From Allobacillus halotolerans (GTDB taxonomy: Bacteria; Bacillota; Bacilli; Bacillales; Alkalibacillaceae): a stretch of DNA of 64,000 nucleotides. The stretch lies in NCBI RefSeq assembly GCF_028743495.1, contig NZ_CP117968.1. The stretch is one strand, 5' to 3'. A program made the position numbers and the translations under genes. Positions 52,514-61,404 of this stretch are shown here, in pieces. Position 1 is the stretch's first letter. The number at the start of each line of letters is the position of its first letter. The notes beneath the pieces were generated by a model. It ran no database searches and was not told where the DNA came from. It saw only the letters and a list, made by a program, of their open reading frames with translations.

Positions 52514-52873
52514 GTGGCAAATATTTATGATTTAGCTTATGACTTAGAAAAAGGCTTGCGAGATAGCCAAGAATTTCAAACATTAAAAGAAGCTTATGAG
52601 AAAGTAATGGGCGATCCATCCGCTAAGCAAATGTTTGATAATTTCCGTGAAACACAATTGAACTTGCAACAAAAACAAATGCAAGGTGAAGACATTTCCG
52701 AGGAAGAAGTTGAAAAAGCGAGACAAGTAGTTGAACTTGTTCAGCAAAACGAAGACATTAATAAGTTAATGGAAGAAGAGCAACGGTTAAATACGGTTAT
52801 TTCTGACATTAGCCAAATTATCACAAAACCATTAGAAGAGCTTTACGGAACAGGCAACAATGACGTTCAGTAA
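52514..52873 (+). CDS. yheA: YlbF/YmcA-family protein YheA
   Basis: 119-residue all-helical protein of the YlbF/YmcA/YheA family (Com_YlbF). YlbF and YmcA form the complex that affects RNase Y in Bacillus; the role of YheA is less clear. It starts with IYDLAYDLEKGLRDSQEFQTL and has the conserved FDNFRETQLNLQQKQMQGEDI block. GTG 52514 with AGGAGGAA 6 bases upstream. Terminator directly behind. Confidence 0.88.
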   Translation: MANIYDLAYDLEKGLRDSQEFQTLKEAYEKVMGDPSAKQMFDNFRETQLNLQQKQMQGEDISEEEVEKARQVVELVQQNEDINKLMEEEQRLNTVISDISQIITKPLEELYGTGNNDVQ

Positions 52874-52878
52874 ACGGA

Positions 52879-52920
52879 AAAAGACCCCAAGCGGCCATTA
52901 AGCGTTTGAGGTCTTTTTTT
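52879..52920. terminator. Terminator between yheA and yhzD
   Basis: AAAGACC-CAA-CG on the left and CG-TTG-GGTCTTT on the right with small mismatches, then seven T. Flanks suit both strands. Confidence 0.82.
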
Positions 52921-52943
52921 ATTATTAATGACATTGTGTATCA

Positions 52944-53129
52944 TTAACGATGAAATAGCAAAAGACGGCCATCCGGCGATACGAGACGATGGGTAATATC
53001 TGCATGTCCGTTTTCGTTTAACTTTTCTTTCCCCATATTCGTGGCCGCTTCATCATTTTCTGCTTCAAAGGATTCATTCAATAATGCTTCACCTGTTTGA
53101 GCGTAAACGGTTAAATAGTATGTTTGCAT
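52944..53129 (-). CDS. yhzD: YhzD-like small protein
   Basis: 61-residue protein: TYYLTVYAQTGEALLNESFEA, then ATNMGKEKLNENG and HRLVSPDGRLLLFHR at the end, matching the short YhzD family of Bacillus. Unknown function. GGAGGG lies 8 bases before ATG 53129. It is convergent with yheA and divergent from yhaO. Confidence 0.75.
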   Translation of the reverse strand: MQTYYLTVYAQTGEALLNESFEAENDEAATNMGKEKLNENGHADITHRLVSPDGRLLLFHR

Positions 53130-53197
53130 GTACTTTTCCCTCCACTTGTATACCCATTTACTTTTAACTATATGGATTTTTGATCATTTTGTAAATA

Positions 53198-53213
53198 GTG
53201 AATACTTATTCAC
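53198..53213. promoter_or_regulatory. Perfect palindrome upstream of yhaO
   Basis: GTGAATA-CT-TATTCAC, 7-base arms with a 2-base centre, in the divergent gap between yhzD and yhaO. It looks like a dimeric repressor operator rather than an RNA hairpin. The regulator is unknown. Confidence 0.4.
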
Positions 53214-53283
53214 CAATTTACCGAACGTGCATTCGTGTAATTTTTCTGGTAAAATGGAAACAAGAAAATGAGGAGGTTATCTG

Positions 53284-54519
53284 ATGAAACCAACCATTCG
53301 TTTTATTCATGCAGCGGATTTGCATCTAGACAGTCCATATGTAGGTATGCAGAATCTGCCTGAACCCATTTTTAAAGACGTCAAAGAAAGTACTTTATTG
53401 GCATACAACCGATTAATTGAGTTAGCTATAGAAGAAAAGGTCGATTTTGTTTTGTTTGTCGGCGATTTATTTGATCAGCAATCGACTTCCATTAAATCTG
53501 TCATAACATTGAAAAGAGGACTTGAGAAGCTGAAGGAACATGGAATTTATGCTTATATTAGTTATGGAAATCATGATTTTGGTATAGGCGAAAAGGTTGA
53601 TCTGACATTTCCGGATAATACATATGTTTTTCAGTCAGAAGAGATTCAACGTTTTCCATTTAATAAGAATGGAGAAGAAGTCGCGCAAATTTACGGTTTC
53701 AGCTATGAAAAACGAGCAGTCAAAAAGAAGATGATTCGTGAATTTAACTTCGACCGTCCAGATGTTTATCAAATCGGAACGTTACACGGCAGTATTCAAT
53801 CCAATACAGATCACGATGTTTATGCACCTTTTCAATTAGAAGACTTTGAAAAACATCAAGCTGATTATTGGGCGCTCGGCCATATCCATAAGCGAGAGAT
53901 CCTTTCAGAAAACCCGTATATAATCTATCCAGGCAATATCCAAGGCCGTCATATTAATGAACCGGGTGAGAAAGGTTGTTATGTAGTTGAAATGAGTCCA
54001 CACCGGACAGAAGTGGAATTCCACGCATTACAGGAAATCATTTTCGAACAACGAATAATTGAAGATTCTCAAGCAAACAACTTAGAAGAGCTAACGGAAG
54101 AGCTTTTTCGGATTAAAGAAAGTTGGAGAAACTCATCTCACAAGTATATTATTCGACTACATTTACATTTACCTGAAACATTTGCATCTACGGTAGAACA
54201 ACAACAAGTCGATGAATTACTTGAATTATTGAATGAACAAGAAGATACAGAAAAGGATTGGATATGGATCCAAGCGATTTATTGGTCCGTTGATTGGACT
54301 TACGATCGTGACGAAATGAAAGCTTCCAATCAGTTTATCGGAGAAGTGTTACAAGCGATTGACGACGATGAAGATCCAATCCGTCATTTAGATATTTTAG
54401 CGAACAATCGTGTCGTCAAAAAACATGTAGAGCCCTTTACGAAAGAATCTCTAGAAACAATGAAAAAAGAGGCAGAGCAAATGATTGTAAAAGAACTTAT
54501 TAAAGATGGTGAATCCTAA
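53284..54519 (+). CDS. yhaO: SbcD-like DNA repair exonuclease YhaO
   Basis: 411-residue calcineurin-type metallophosphoesterase of the SbcD/Mre11 group. Metal-binding motifs in order: FIHAADLHLDS (DxH), FVGDLFDQ (GDxFD), YGNHD (GNHD), GTLHGS and GHIHKRE (GHxH). The C-terminal part (about 290-405) is helical, like a capping domain. It overlaps yhaN by one base (TAATG), so the SbcCD-like complex is made in coupled fashion. GAGGAGG precedes ATG 53284. Confidence 0.92.
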   Translation: MKPTIRFIHAADLHLDSPYVGMQNLPEPIFKDVKESTLLAYNRLIELAIEEKVDFVLFVGDLFDQQSTSIKSVITLKRGLEKLKEHGIYAYISYGNHDFGIGEKVDLTFPDNTYVFQSEEIQRFPFNKNGEEVAQIYGFSYEKRAVKKKMIREFNFDRPDVYQIGTLHGSIQSNTDHDVYAPFQLEDFEKHQADYWALGHIHKREILSENPYIIYPGNIQGRHINEPGEKGCYVVEMSPHRTEVEFHALQEIIFEQRIIEDSQANNLEELTEELFRIKESWRNSSHKYIIRLHLHLPETFASTVEQQQVDELLELLNEQEDTEKDWIWIQAIYWSVDWTYDRDEMKASNQFIGEVLQAIDDDEDPIRHLDILANNRVVKKHVEPFTKESLETMKKEAEQMIVKELIKDGES

Positions 54520-57506
54520 TGCAAATGAACAAGTTGGAAATCGTTTCTTTTGGGAAATGGAACCGAAAAGTTATTCACCTTAACGAAGGGTTGAATATAA
54601 TTTGTGGACCGAATGAATCAGGAAAAACATCGATTCGTACGTTTGTAACGTATATATTATTTGGACTTGATAAAGATGTTCGAGAACGGTTCATCTCCAA
54701 GTTGGACGGACAGCTTGGAGGAAGAATCCATCTTGTCCGTGATGGAGAAGCGTGGATTGTCGAACGATTCTTGCATCGTCACCGAGGTCAAGCTGTTCTT
54801 TATCGGAATGGCGAGCGTGTGACGGAGGACGAAAAGAACCATTTTTATAAAGGAATGGATAATAACTTATTTGCGTCTATCTTTTCCTTCCAAGCTCGTG
54901 ATTTACAGGCAATCCGACAGAAAAAAGCGGATGAAGTAGGTAAGGTGCTGTTTAATTTAGGATTAACAGGATCAGACCGAATTGTCACTTTGGAAAACAG
55001 CTTAGAAAAAAAGGCGGGCGAACTGTTTAAGAAAACAGGTCGAAAACCTTTACTGAATGTTAAAATCAACGAGTTAAAGGAACTCCTCAAGAAAATTGAT
55101 GAAGTAAAGGCGGATGAAGAGGCTCATCAATCGCTCAAAGAAACGTTGCGACGAACAGAAGAGGAGCTTTCAACCTATGAACAGGAGCAAAAGTCCTTAC
55201 AAGAATCAATACGCCACCATGAAAAACTACATTCGATTAAAACACAAATTTTAAATCATCAACGATTATCGGACGACTTGAAATATGAACAATGGGTAGA
55301 GAATTTTCCACCTGATGCGAAAAGCAGATATGATGATTATAAGTCGGAAGAATTAAAGTTTAAAGAACAGAAGAATATGCATTTGGCTCGTATTGAACGA
55401 TTGCAGTTGGAAAAAGAATCGCTTCAAAAGCAAATGAAACAAGCCAATTACCCACTGCCATTCGATTCAATCGAGAAGTTGGTTGGGGAATCAAAGCAAC
55501 TTGAACACACGTTGGAAGAGCTTAACGAAAGCATGCGAAAGGAATACGAGCAATTCAATCGTCTGATGAATCAAGCAGGATTATCTTTTGGACCGAGTGA
55601 TGTCATTCATATAGATAGTAATCAATATACCGGGGAAACATGGAAAAACATAGCCAAAGAACAAGAAGAATTATCCGAGAAGTCAGCGGATTTACAGGTA
55701 AAGAAGCGGACCTATGAAGAAGAAGTAGCGGAACTAGAAGGATTGTTGAATGATGTCACGGAAAAACAGTTACCGCATGACGAAAAAATTGAATTGGAAC
55801 AGCAACGTGATGCACTGAAAGCAGACCAATCTGCGGGTGAGTGGAGAAAACAGCTTCAAGAAGAAAAAAGCAAGCAAGCAAACGAATTGAATGCCAGCAA
55901 GCAAATGTTTAAGAAAATGACATGGGGCATACCAGTAGTGACTGGACTTTTGATCGTTCTCTTTCTAGCTTTATTATTTGAAGGCAATAACAGTGACTGG
56001 TTTATTGTTGCTGTACTTTTTAGTATTGGCTTAGTGGGTGCTTTTGTCGGCTTCAACCAATCGAAGAAAATAACTAAAAAAATAGCACAACTACAAGAAG
56101 ATCAAAGTGAAATGTTGATTCAAACCGATCCTGAGCAATTGAAAAATATTGAACTTACACTCATTGAACAAGACGAGCTCGCTAAAAAAGCAAACCAATT
56201 AGAGACGAAGCTTGAATATGCAAAGAATAATCATAAAGAATCCGTAATCGAACAAGATTATTTAGACCATCGAATGAAGCAAATGGAGAAAAAACGAGAT
56301 GAGGAAATAAATCGTTTCCCATTTTTATCTGCAACAAATAGTTCTTTTTGGCCGAGCCTTTACCAAACCATCACCCAAGCAAAAGAATTAGCAGAGTCTA
56401 TAAAGAAACAGGAAGAAAAGAAACGAAAACAAGAAGCTCAATTAGAGGAAAATCATAAAGTTGCTCAATCCATTCTTGATCTCTATGACTTAAAAACAGA
56501 TGAGCGTTCAATATGGGCTCAGATACAAACACATCTTACACGTGAAAAAGATAATGAAAAAGCCCTTCTACGAATCGATCACGATCTCGCAGATCTACAA
56601 CAGGAACTGAAAGATTTGCATGCGCGATTTGAACCACACGAGGAAGAATGGAAGAATTTATTAGAACAGACCAATGCAACAGACGAGGCTACATTCATTC
56701 AGAACGTCACTCGCTATCAAGAATACATCGATAAGTTGCAAAAAAAAGAAGAAGCATATGAATTTGTTTATCAAACATTTTCGGAACAGACGGATAAGAT
56801 TTTACGAACAGACCATGCATGGGATAAAATTGAAGAAGAATTACGATTTCAATCCATGCGTTTGGATGAAATCCGTGATACAATCAACGAGTTATTAAAT
56901 CAGCGAGCTGAATTGACAGCACAAATCAAACAATTAGAAGAAGATGGAGAGCTATCAGAATTAATCCATCAAAAGTCTATGCTTGAGGAAGAAATAAGAA
57001 GACAATCCAAAGAGTGGGCTACCTATCGCTTGGCCCACAGTTATTTGAAAGAAACAAAAGATCGTTATCAAAATGTTTATTTTCCGGGAATCATGAAAGA
57101 TACGAGCAAGAATTTCTCTAAGCTTACCGGGAATAAATATGCTGAAGTACAATTTTCATCAGAGTCAGAAACCATAAATGTTTGTGATCAAAATGGTGAA
57201 TGGTATGAAGTAGGTCAATTATCAGAAGGCACGGCAGATCAGTTATATATTGCTTTGCGGCTGGCATTGAGTAAAGCGCTACACGCAGCAACGTCTTTAC
57301 CTTTCTTATTGGATGATGCTTTCGTCAACTTTGACCAACAAAGGAAGCAGCATATGTTCTCTCTTCTACAAAAGCAATCATTGGAGCATCAAATCATTTA
57401 CTTCACATGTGAAACGAATGATACGGATGCTAAGTATGAAGCTAACCGTATTGACTTGACGGATCAAGAACAAAGTCAGAATGGACGTGTGGAACTATTC
57501 ACATAA
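54519..57506 (+). CDS. yhaN: SbcC/Rad50-like ATPase YhaN
   Basis: 995-residue ABC/SMC-like ATPase, partner of YhaO. Walker A GPNESGKTS (about 33-41) at the N-terminus, long coiled coils (about 180-460 and 530-870), and at the C-terminus the signature LSEGTADQLYIALRLALS and Walker B LPFLLDDAFVNFD. Two hydrophobic helices lie in the middle (about 468-490 and 495-515, between the two coiled-coil halves), where Rad50 has its zinc hook; this suggests anchoring at the membrane and is a known feature of YhaN-type proteins. DNA-end processing is the likely job. Confidence 0.9.
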   Translation: MQMNKLEIVSFGKWNRKVIHLNEGLNIICGPNESGKTSIRTFVTYILFGLDKDVRERFISKLDGQLGGRIHLVRDGEAWIVERFLHRHRGQAVLYRNGERVTEDEKNHFYKGMDNNLFASIFSFQARDLQAIRQKKADEVGKVLFNLGLTGSDRIVTLENSLEKKAGELFKKTGRKPLLNVKINELKELLKKIDEVKADEEAHQSLKETLRRTEEELSTYEQEQKSLQESIRHHEKLHSIKTQILNHQRLSDDLKYEQWVENFPPDAKSRYDDYKSEELKFKEQKNMHLARIERLQLEKESLQKQMKQANYPLPFDSIEKLVGESKQLEHTLEELNESMRKEYEQFNRLMNQAGLSFGPSDVIHIDSNQYTGETWKNIAKEQEELSEKSADLQVKKRTYEEEVAELEGLLNDVTEKQLPHDEKIELEQQRDALKADQSAGEWRKQLQEEKSKQANELNASKQMFKKMTWGIPVVTGLLIVLFLALLFEGNNSDWFIVAVLFSIGLVGAFVGFNQSKKITKKIAQLQEDQSEMLIQTDPEQLKNIELTLIEQDELAKKANQLETKLEYAKNNHKESVIEQDYLDHRMKQMEKKRDEEINRFPFLSATNSSFWPSLYQTITQAKELAESIKKQEEKKRKQEAQLEENHKVAQSILDLYDLKTDERSIWAQIQTHLTREKDNEKALLRIDHDLADLQQELKDLHARFEPHEEEWKNLLEQTNATDEATFIQNVTRYQEYIDKLQKKEEAYEFVYQTFSEQTDKILRTDHAWDKIEEELRFQSMRLDEIRDTINELLNQRAELTAQIKQLEEDGELSELIHQKSMLEEEIRRQSKEWATYRLAHSYLKETKDRYQNVYFPGIMKDTSKNFSKLTGNKYAEVQFSSESETINVCDQNGEWYEVGQLSEGTADQLYIALRLALSKALHAATSLPFLLDDAFVNFDQQRKQHMFSLLQKQSLEHQIIYFTCETNDTDAKYEANRIDLTDQEQSQNGRVELFT

Positions 57507-57537
57507 GGTTTATAAGTGAAGGTCGGGAGGGTGTACG

Positions 57538-58095
57538 TTGACAGATGATCGACAAAACAATCAAGATTGGAAAGATTATGAAGAGCTCATTGAACGATAT
57601 ATCCAAGTTATTGCTAAAAACATGAATTTATACGGAATTACGCCGTCTGTCGGACGATTGTATGGAACTTTGTATTTTGCTGAAGAGCCGATGACGCTTG
57701 ATCAAATGAGAGATGCGCTATTAATGAGTAAGACAAGTATGTCAACGGGTGTGAAAGCATTAGCGGATATGAAAATGGTCACACCGACTTTTCGAAAGGG
57801 CATCCGCAAAGACCTCTATCAGACTGAAAAAGATTGGTATAAATCTTTTACATCATTATTCACTACAAAGTGGCGCAGACAAACGGAAAATAATCTCGAA
57901 GAAGCAGAAGAAGCGATGCGGCAATTGGAAAAGCTCCAAGAGGAAACGACGGACCCAGCATTAAAAGAAACGATACAATCAGATATTCAAAAACTGGAGT
58001 ACTCGTATGAATACTATGAGTGGCTCATTCGCTTTGTCCGTGTCGTGGAAACCGGTGAAATCTTTGATTATGTGCCTAGAAAACCGAAAAAGTAA
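57538..58095 (+). CDS. GbsR/MarR-type transcriptional regulator
   Basis: 185-residue regulator of the GbsR family (winged helix related to MarR). It keeps NLYGITPSVGRLYGTLYFAEEPMTLDQMRDAL and MSKTSMSTGVKALADMKMV, the recognition-helix region, and a C-terminal coiled coil with WLIRFVRVVETGEIFDYVP. GbsR proteins repress glycine betaine synthesis or uptake genes and sense choline. Here no such gene is adjacent: it sits between yhaN and yhaM, 31 and 25 bases away, in the same direction. The start is TTG 57538 after GGGAGGG. Autonomous target genes must lie elsewhere. Confidence 0.85.
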   Translation: MTDDRQNNQDWKDYEELIERYIQVIAKNMNLYGITPSVGRLYGTLYFAEEPMTLDQMRDALLMSKTSMSTGVKALADMKMVTPTFRKGIRKDLYQTEKDWYKSFTSLFTTKWRRQTENNLEEAEEAMRQLEKLQEETTDPALKETIQSDIQKLEYSYEYYEWLIRFVRVVETGEIFDYVPRKPKK

Positions 58096-58120
58096 GTGAA
58101 ACAAAAAGGGGGATAACGGG

Positions 58121-59068
58121 GTGAAACGAGGTATTGTTGAATTTGATGTTGGGGAACTCTTTGAAGGTTATCTACTGATTAAGACGGTAGACCGAGGGAT
58201 TACTTCAAACGGAAAGCCTTTCTTGACGATTATCTTTAGAGATCAGTCAGGTGAAATGGATGCAAAGTTATGGGATATCACCAAAGATGATGAGCAAATG
58301 TATATTCCTGAATCAATCGTTCATCTGCATGGCGAGATTCGTCAGTTTCGCGGAAAATCACAGTTAAATATTCGTCAAATCCGCTTGACGAATGAAACAG
58401 ATCAAGTTCGTCTAGAAGACTTTCTTGAAAAAGCTCCTGTTGAGATCGATGAACTAAAGTCTTACATCACGCAAATCATTTTTGAGATGAGTAACCCGAA
58501 TATACAGCGTATTGTCCGCCAGATTGTCAAAAAATATCAAGACCAATTATTCGTGTTTCCGGCAGCAACGAAAAATCACCATGAATACACTTCAGGTTTA
58601 GCCCATCACATCGTTTCGATGTTAAAAGTAGCTAAGCAATTAAAACAGCTGTATCCAGAGATTAATATTGACTTATTGTATGCAGGGATTATTTTACATG
58701 ACATTGGGAAAGTCAAGGAGTTATCGAACCCCATTTCACCCTCCTATACGCTTGAAGGAAAATTATTGGGGCATATTACAATCATGGTTGATGAAATTAC
58801 CGCGACGGCTAGCGAATTAGGAATTGAAGGGGAAGAAGTATTAATGCTGCAGCACATGGTGTTAAGTCATCATGGGAAATCAGAATGGGGCTCGCCTAAA
58901 CCGCCGCTGATTCGCGAAGCTGAAATACTTCATATGATTGACTTGATTGATGCGAAAATGAATATGATGAATCGCGCACTGGATAAAACGAAACCAGGGG
59001 AGTTTACGCCTAAAATTTTTCCGCTTGAAAACCGTTCGTTTTACCGACCGACTTTTGAAGAGAACTAA
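58121..59068 (+). CDS. yhaM: 3'-5' exoribonuclease YhaM
   Basis: 315-residue exoribonuclease. N-terminal OB fold (about 18-95: LFEGYLLIKTVDRGITSNGKPFLTI, split by the conserved GKPF turn), and an HD-type phosphohydrolase domain (about 160-285) with the metal ligands in HHEYTSGLAHHIVSM, LHDIGKVKEL and LSHHG. It degrades RNA and DNA from the 3' end. The start is GTG 58121 after AAAGGGGGA. A terminator follows. Confidence 0.93.
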   Translation: MKRGIVEFDVGELFEGYLLIKTVDRGITSNGKPFLTIIFRDQSGEMDAKLWDITKDDEQMYIPESIVHLHGEIRQFRGKSQLNIRQIRLTNETDQVRLEDFLEKAPVEIDELKSYITQIIFEMSNPNIQRIVRQIVKKYQDQLFVFPAATKNHHEYTSGLAHHIVSMLKVAKQLKQLYPEINIDLLYAGIILHDIGKVKELSNPISPSYTLEGKLLGHITIMVDEITATASELGIEGEEVLMLQHMVLSHHGKSEWGSPKPPLIREAEILHMIDLIDAKMNMMNRALDKTKPGEFTPKIFPLENRSFYRPTFEEN

Positions 59069-59167
59069 TCAAATTTTAAAAGATGAAACTTTTTTCAGCC
59101 TACAACCGTAATTAATCTTAACGAAGCGCTTTGTAAATAGTGATGAAATGTTTTTGACTTCGCCTGA

Positions 59168-59196
59168 AGGCTCGTCAATCGACGAGTCTTTTTCTT
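59168..59196 (+). terminator. Terminator of the yhaO-yhaM group
   Basis: GGCTCGTC (59169-59176), AATC loop, GACGAGTC (59181-59188), one G-U pair, then a long T tract. Confidence 0.85.
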
Positions 59197-59245
59197 TAAT
59201 GAATGAATTTGGAAAATTACGAACATAATGAATGGAGGAGATTTA

Positions 59246-60196
59246 ATGGAAATACACCAATTTGTAAAAGACATTAAAGATGAGATAGGAAAAGTTATTA
59301 TAGGAAATGAAAATACAGTGGAATTGATATTAAATGCATTGATCAATGAAGGGCATATACTCCTTGAAAGTGTACCTGGAACCGGCAAGACAACGTTAGC
59401 AAAGAGTATTGCAAGAACCATAGATGGCGATTTTAACCGTATTCAGTTTACACCGGATGTGCTTCCGTCAGATGTCACAGGCATTCATTTTTTCAATCCA
59501 AAAGATCAGCAATTTGAACTGCGCGTCGGACCTGTTGTCACAAACGTTTTGCTTGCTGACGAAATCAATCGTGCAACACCGCGAACGCAATCAAGTTTGC
59601 TAGAGGTCATGGAAGAGAAGCAGGTCACAATCGACCGGGAAACTGTAAAAATTGAACCACCGTTTATCGTGTTGGCGACGCAGAATCCAATTGAATCGCA
59701 GCAAGGAACATTTGATCTGCCGGAAGCCCAGTTGGATCGTTTCTTTATGAAATTGGAAATGTCTTATCCTCAAGCTGAGGAAGAACGTCGAATCATGCAA
59801 GCTCATCGGAAGGAGACTGAGAGACCAACACCGAGTCCAATATGCACAAAAGAAAATTTGAAAAAGGTCAGCGAGGAAGTTCGTCAAGTACATATCTCTG
59901 AAGCGGTTGAAGATTATATATTGGATATCGTCAGATCAACCCGGGAACATCCTTATATTGAGGTAGGTGCCAGTCCAAGAGGAACAATTGCCTTAATGAA
60001 AAGTGTGCAAGCCGAAGCTGCGATGCGGAATCGCTCCTATGTTACACCAAATGATGTGAAGAAGATGGCACCACTTGTATTGTCTCATCGAATGGTGTTG
60101 ACATTGGAAGGAGCGACAAAACATAATCAACAAGAGATTATGGGAGAGGTGTTGCAACAGGTAAACGTACCCGTTGAGCATAGCATCGAACGATGA
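59246..60196 (+). CDS. MoxR-type AAA ATPase
   Basis: 316-residue MoxR-family ATPase, chaperone-like proteins that act with DUF58/VWA proteins. Walker A VPGTGKTT, Walker B LLADEINRATPRTQSSLLEVM with DE, and the sensor ATQNPIE, GTFDLPEAQLDRFFMK. ATG 59246 follows GGAGGAG; the ATG at 59228 would put that site inside the gene. The stop overlaps the DUF58 start by four bases. B. subtilis has the same gene order in yeaC-yeaD-yebA. Confidence 0.88.
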   Translation: MEIHQFVKDIKDEIGKVIIGNENTVELILNALINEGHILLESVPGTGKTTLAKSIARTIDGDFNRIQFTPDVLPSDVTGIHFFNPKDQQFELRVGPVVTNVLLADEINRATPRTQSSLLEVMEEKQVTIDRETVKIEPPFIVLATQNPIESQQGTFDLPEAQLDRFFMKLEMSYPQAEEERRIMQAHRKETERPTPSPICTKENLKKVSEEVRQVHISEAVEDYILDIVRSTREHPYIEVGASPRGTIALMKSVQAEAAMRNRSYVTPNDVKKMAPLVLSHRMVLTLEGATKHNQQEIMGEVLQQVNVPVEHSIER

Positions 60197-61404
60197 AACA
60201 ATTTCAGAAAGATCGTAAAAGCGACCGATTTTTTTATGGGTTCGTAATTATTGGTTCCTTTTTTATCTTTTTTAGCTTTTTCGGTATTTTTGGCATTTAT
60301 TCTTCGTTAATGCTTGTCGGTATTTTTTTCTATATTATTTACTTGGTGAATCATCTTTATGAAAAATACATTGATCGCAAATTAAAACTCATTAATATAC
60401 GACAATTAATCCGGCTGTATCCGGGTGAAACTGGACAATTAGAAATCCACTTGCGTCAAGACGGGTGGTTACCTATGTTCGGCGCCCGGCTAATGATGAC
60501 TTATGATCAAAATATACAGATGGACCAGAAACCAATGTATGAATCTATGAATACTTCGACAGTTGAAAAACGTTTAAACTTATTTGGGAGAGAGACGAAG
60601 AAGATTTATATTCCTTTTACGGCGGCAAAGCGAGGAGTAGCGAGAGTTCGGTCACTACGTATTGAAATCCCCTCTCTTTTCGGGTACGGAAAAATTACGC
60701 TGAACTTAAAAGAATTAGTCAAAACAGAGATTCTTGTGTATCCAGAAGTAAAAGAGGTTCATATGAATCAACGAAACAAGCATCAAAAAATGGGGGAGTA
60801 TCAAACGAACTTTTCTATCTATGAAGACCCAGTTACTAGTTATGGAACACGGGATTATGCACCAGAGGATCCGCTGAATCGTATTCATTGGAAATCAACA
60901 GCGAAGAAGCAAGTGTTCCAAACGAAAGTCGTCGAACGAGTCAATCAGCGTTCTTGGTTGATTTTATTGAATGTACGAAGTGAGGATAGTCCTACCTTCA
61001 CGGAACAGATTGAAGGTTTGATCAGTTCGGTTGCATACCTTTGTCGACACGCCACGATGAAAGATATACCATACGAGCTATTGATTAATGTGCCTAAGCG
61101 AGGCAACATACCGATTTATCATGTGCCTAATGGAGTAGGAAGGGATCATTATGTCCAATCCTTGGAAGTGTTGGCTCGCGTGAATACACAAGGGCTCACC
61201 GCCTCTTTTGATAGTTGTCTAGCATACGGAAAATCAATTGCCCATTTTCATCCTTATGTATTCCATGTAGGTGTTTATGAGCAAGGTCATTTATCTAGCT
61301 ATCAAGAAATGGAGAAAACAGGTACTTCAGTCTTTGTGATGCATGAAAGGTTTCAATCCGTTTGGCTTGAACCAGTTAAGAGCCATCAGGGGGTGGCCAA
61401 ATGA
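60193..61404 (+). CDS. DUF58-domain membrane protein
   Basis: 403-residue protein: two N-terminal helices (about 12-50), then a soluble part with the DUF58 motif YGTRDYAPEDPLNRIHWKSTAKK (short conserved core RDYAPEDPLNRIHWKS, about 216-231). Partner of MoxR ATPases; thought to be involved in envelope or secretion processes, but no reaction is known. It overlaps both neighbours by four bases, so the three genes are one coupled operon. Confidence 0.87.
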   Translation: MKQFQKDRKSDRFFYGFVIIGSFFIFFSFFGIFGIYSSLMLVGIFFYIIYLVNHLYEKYIDRKLKLINIRQLIRLYPGETGQLEIHLRQDGWLPMFGARLMMTYDQNIQMDQKPMYESMNTSTVEKRLNLFGRETKKIYIPFTAAKRGVARVRSLRIEIPSLFGYGKITLNLKELVKTEILVYPEVKEVHMNQRNKHQKMGEYQTNFSIYEDPVTSYGTRDYAPEDPLNRIHWKSTAKKQVFQTKVVERVNQRSWLILLNVRSEDSPTFTEQIEGLISSVAYLCRHATMKDIPYELLINVPKRGNIPIYHVPNGVGRDHYVQSLEVLARVNTQGLTASFDSCLAYGKSIAHFHPYVFHVGVYEQGHLSSYQEMEKTGTSVFVMHERFQSVWLEPVKSHQGVAK

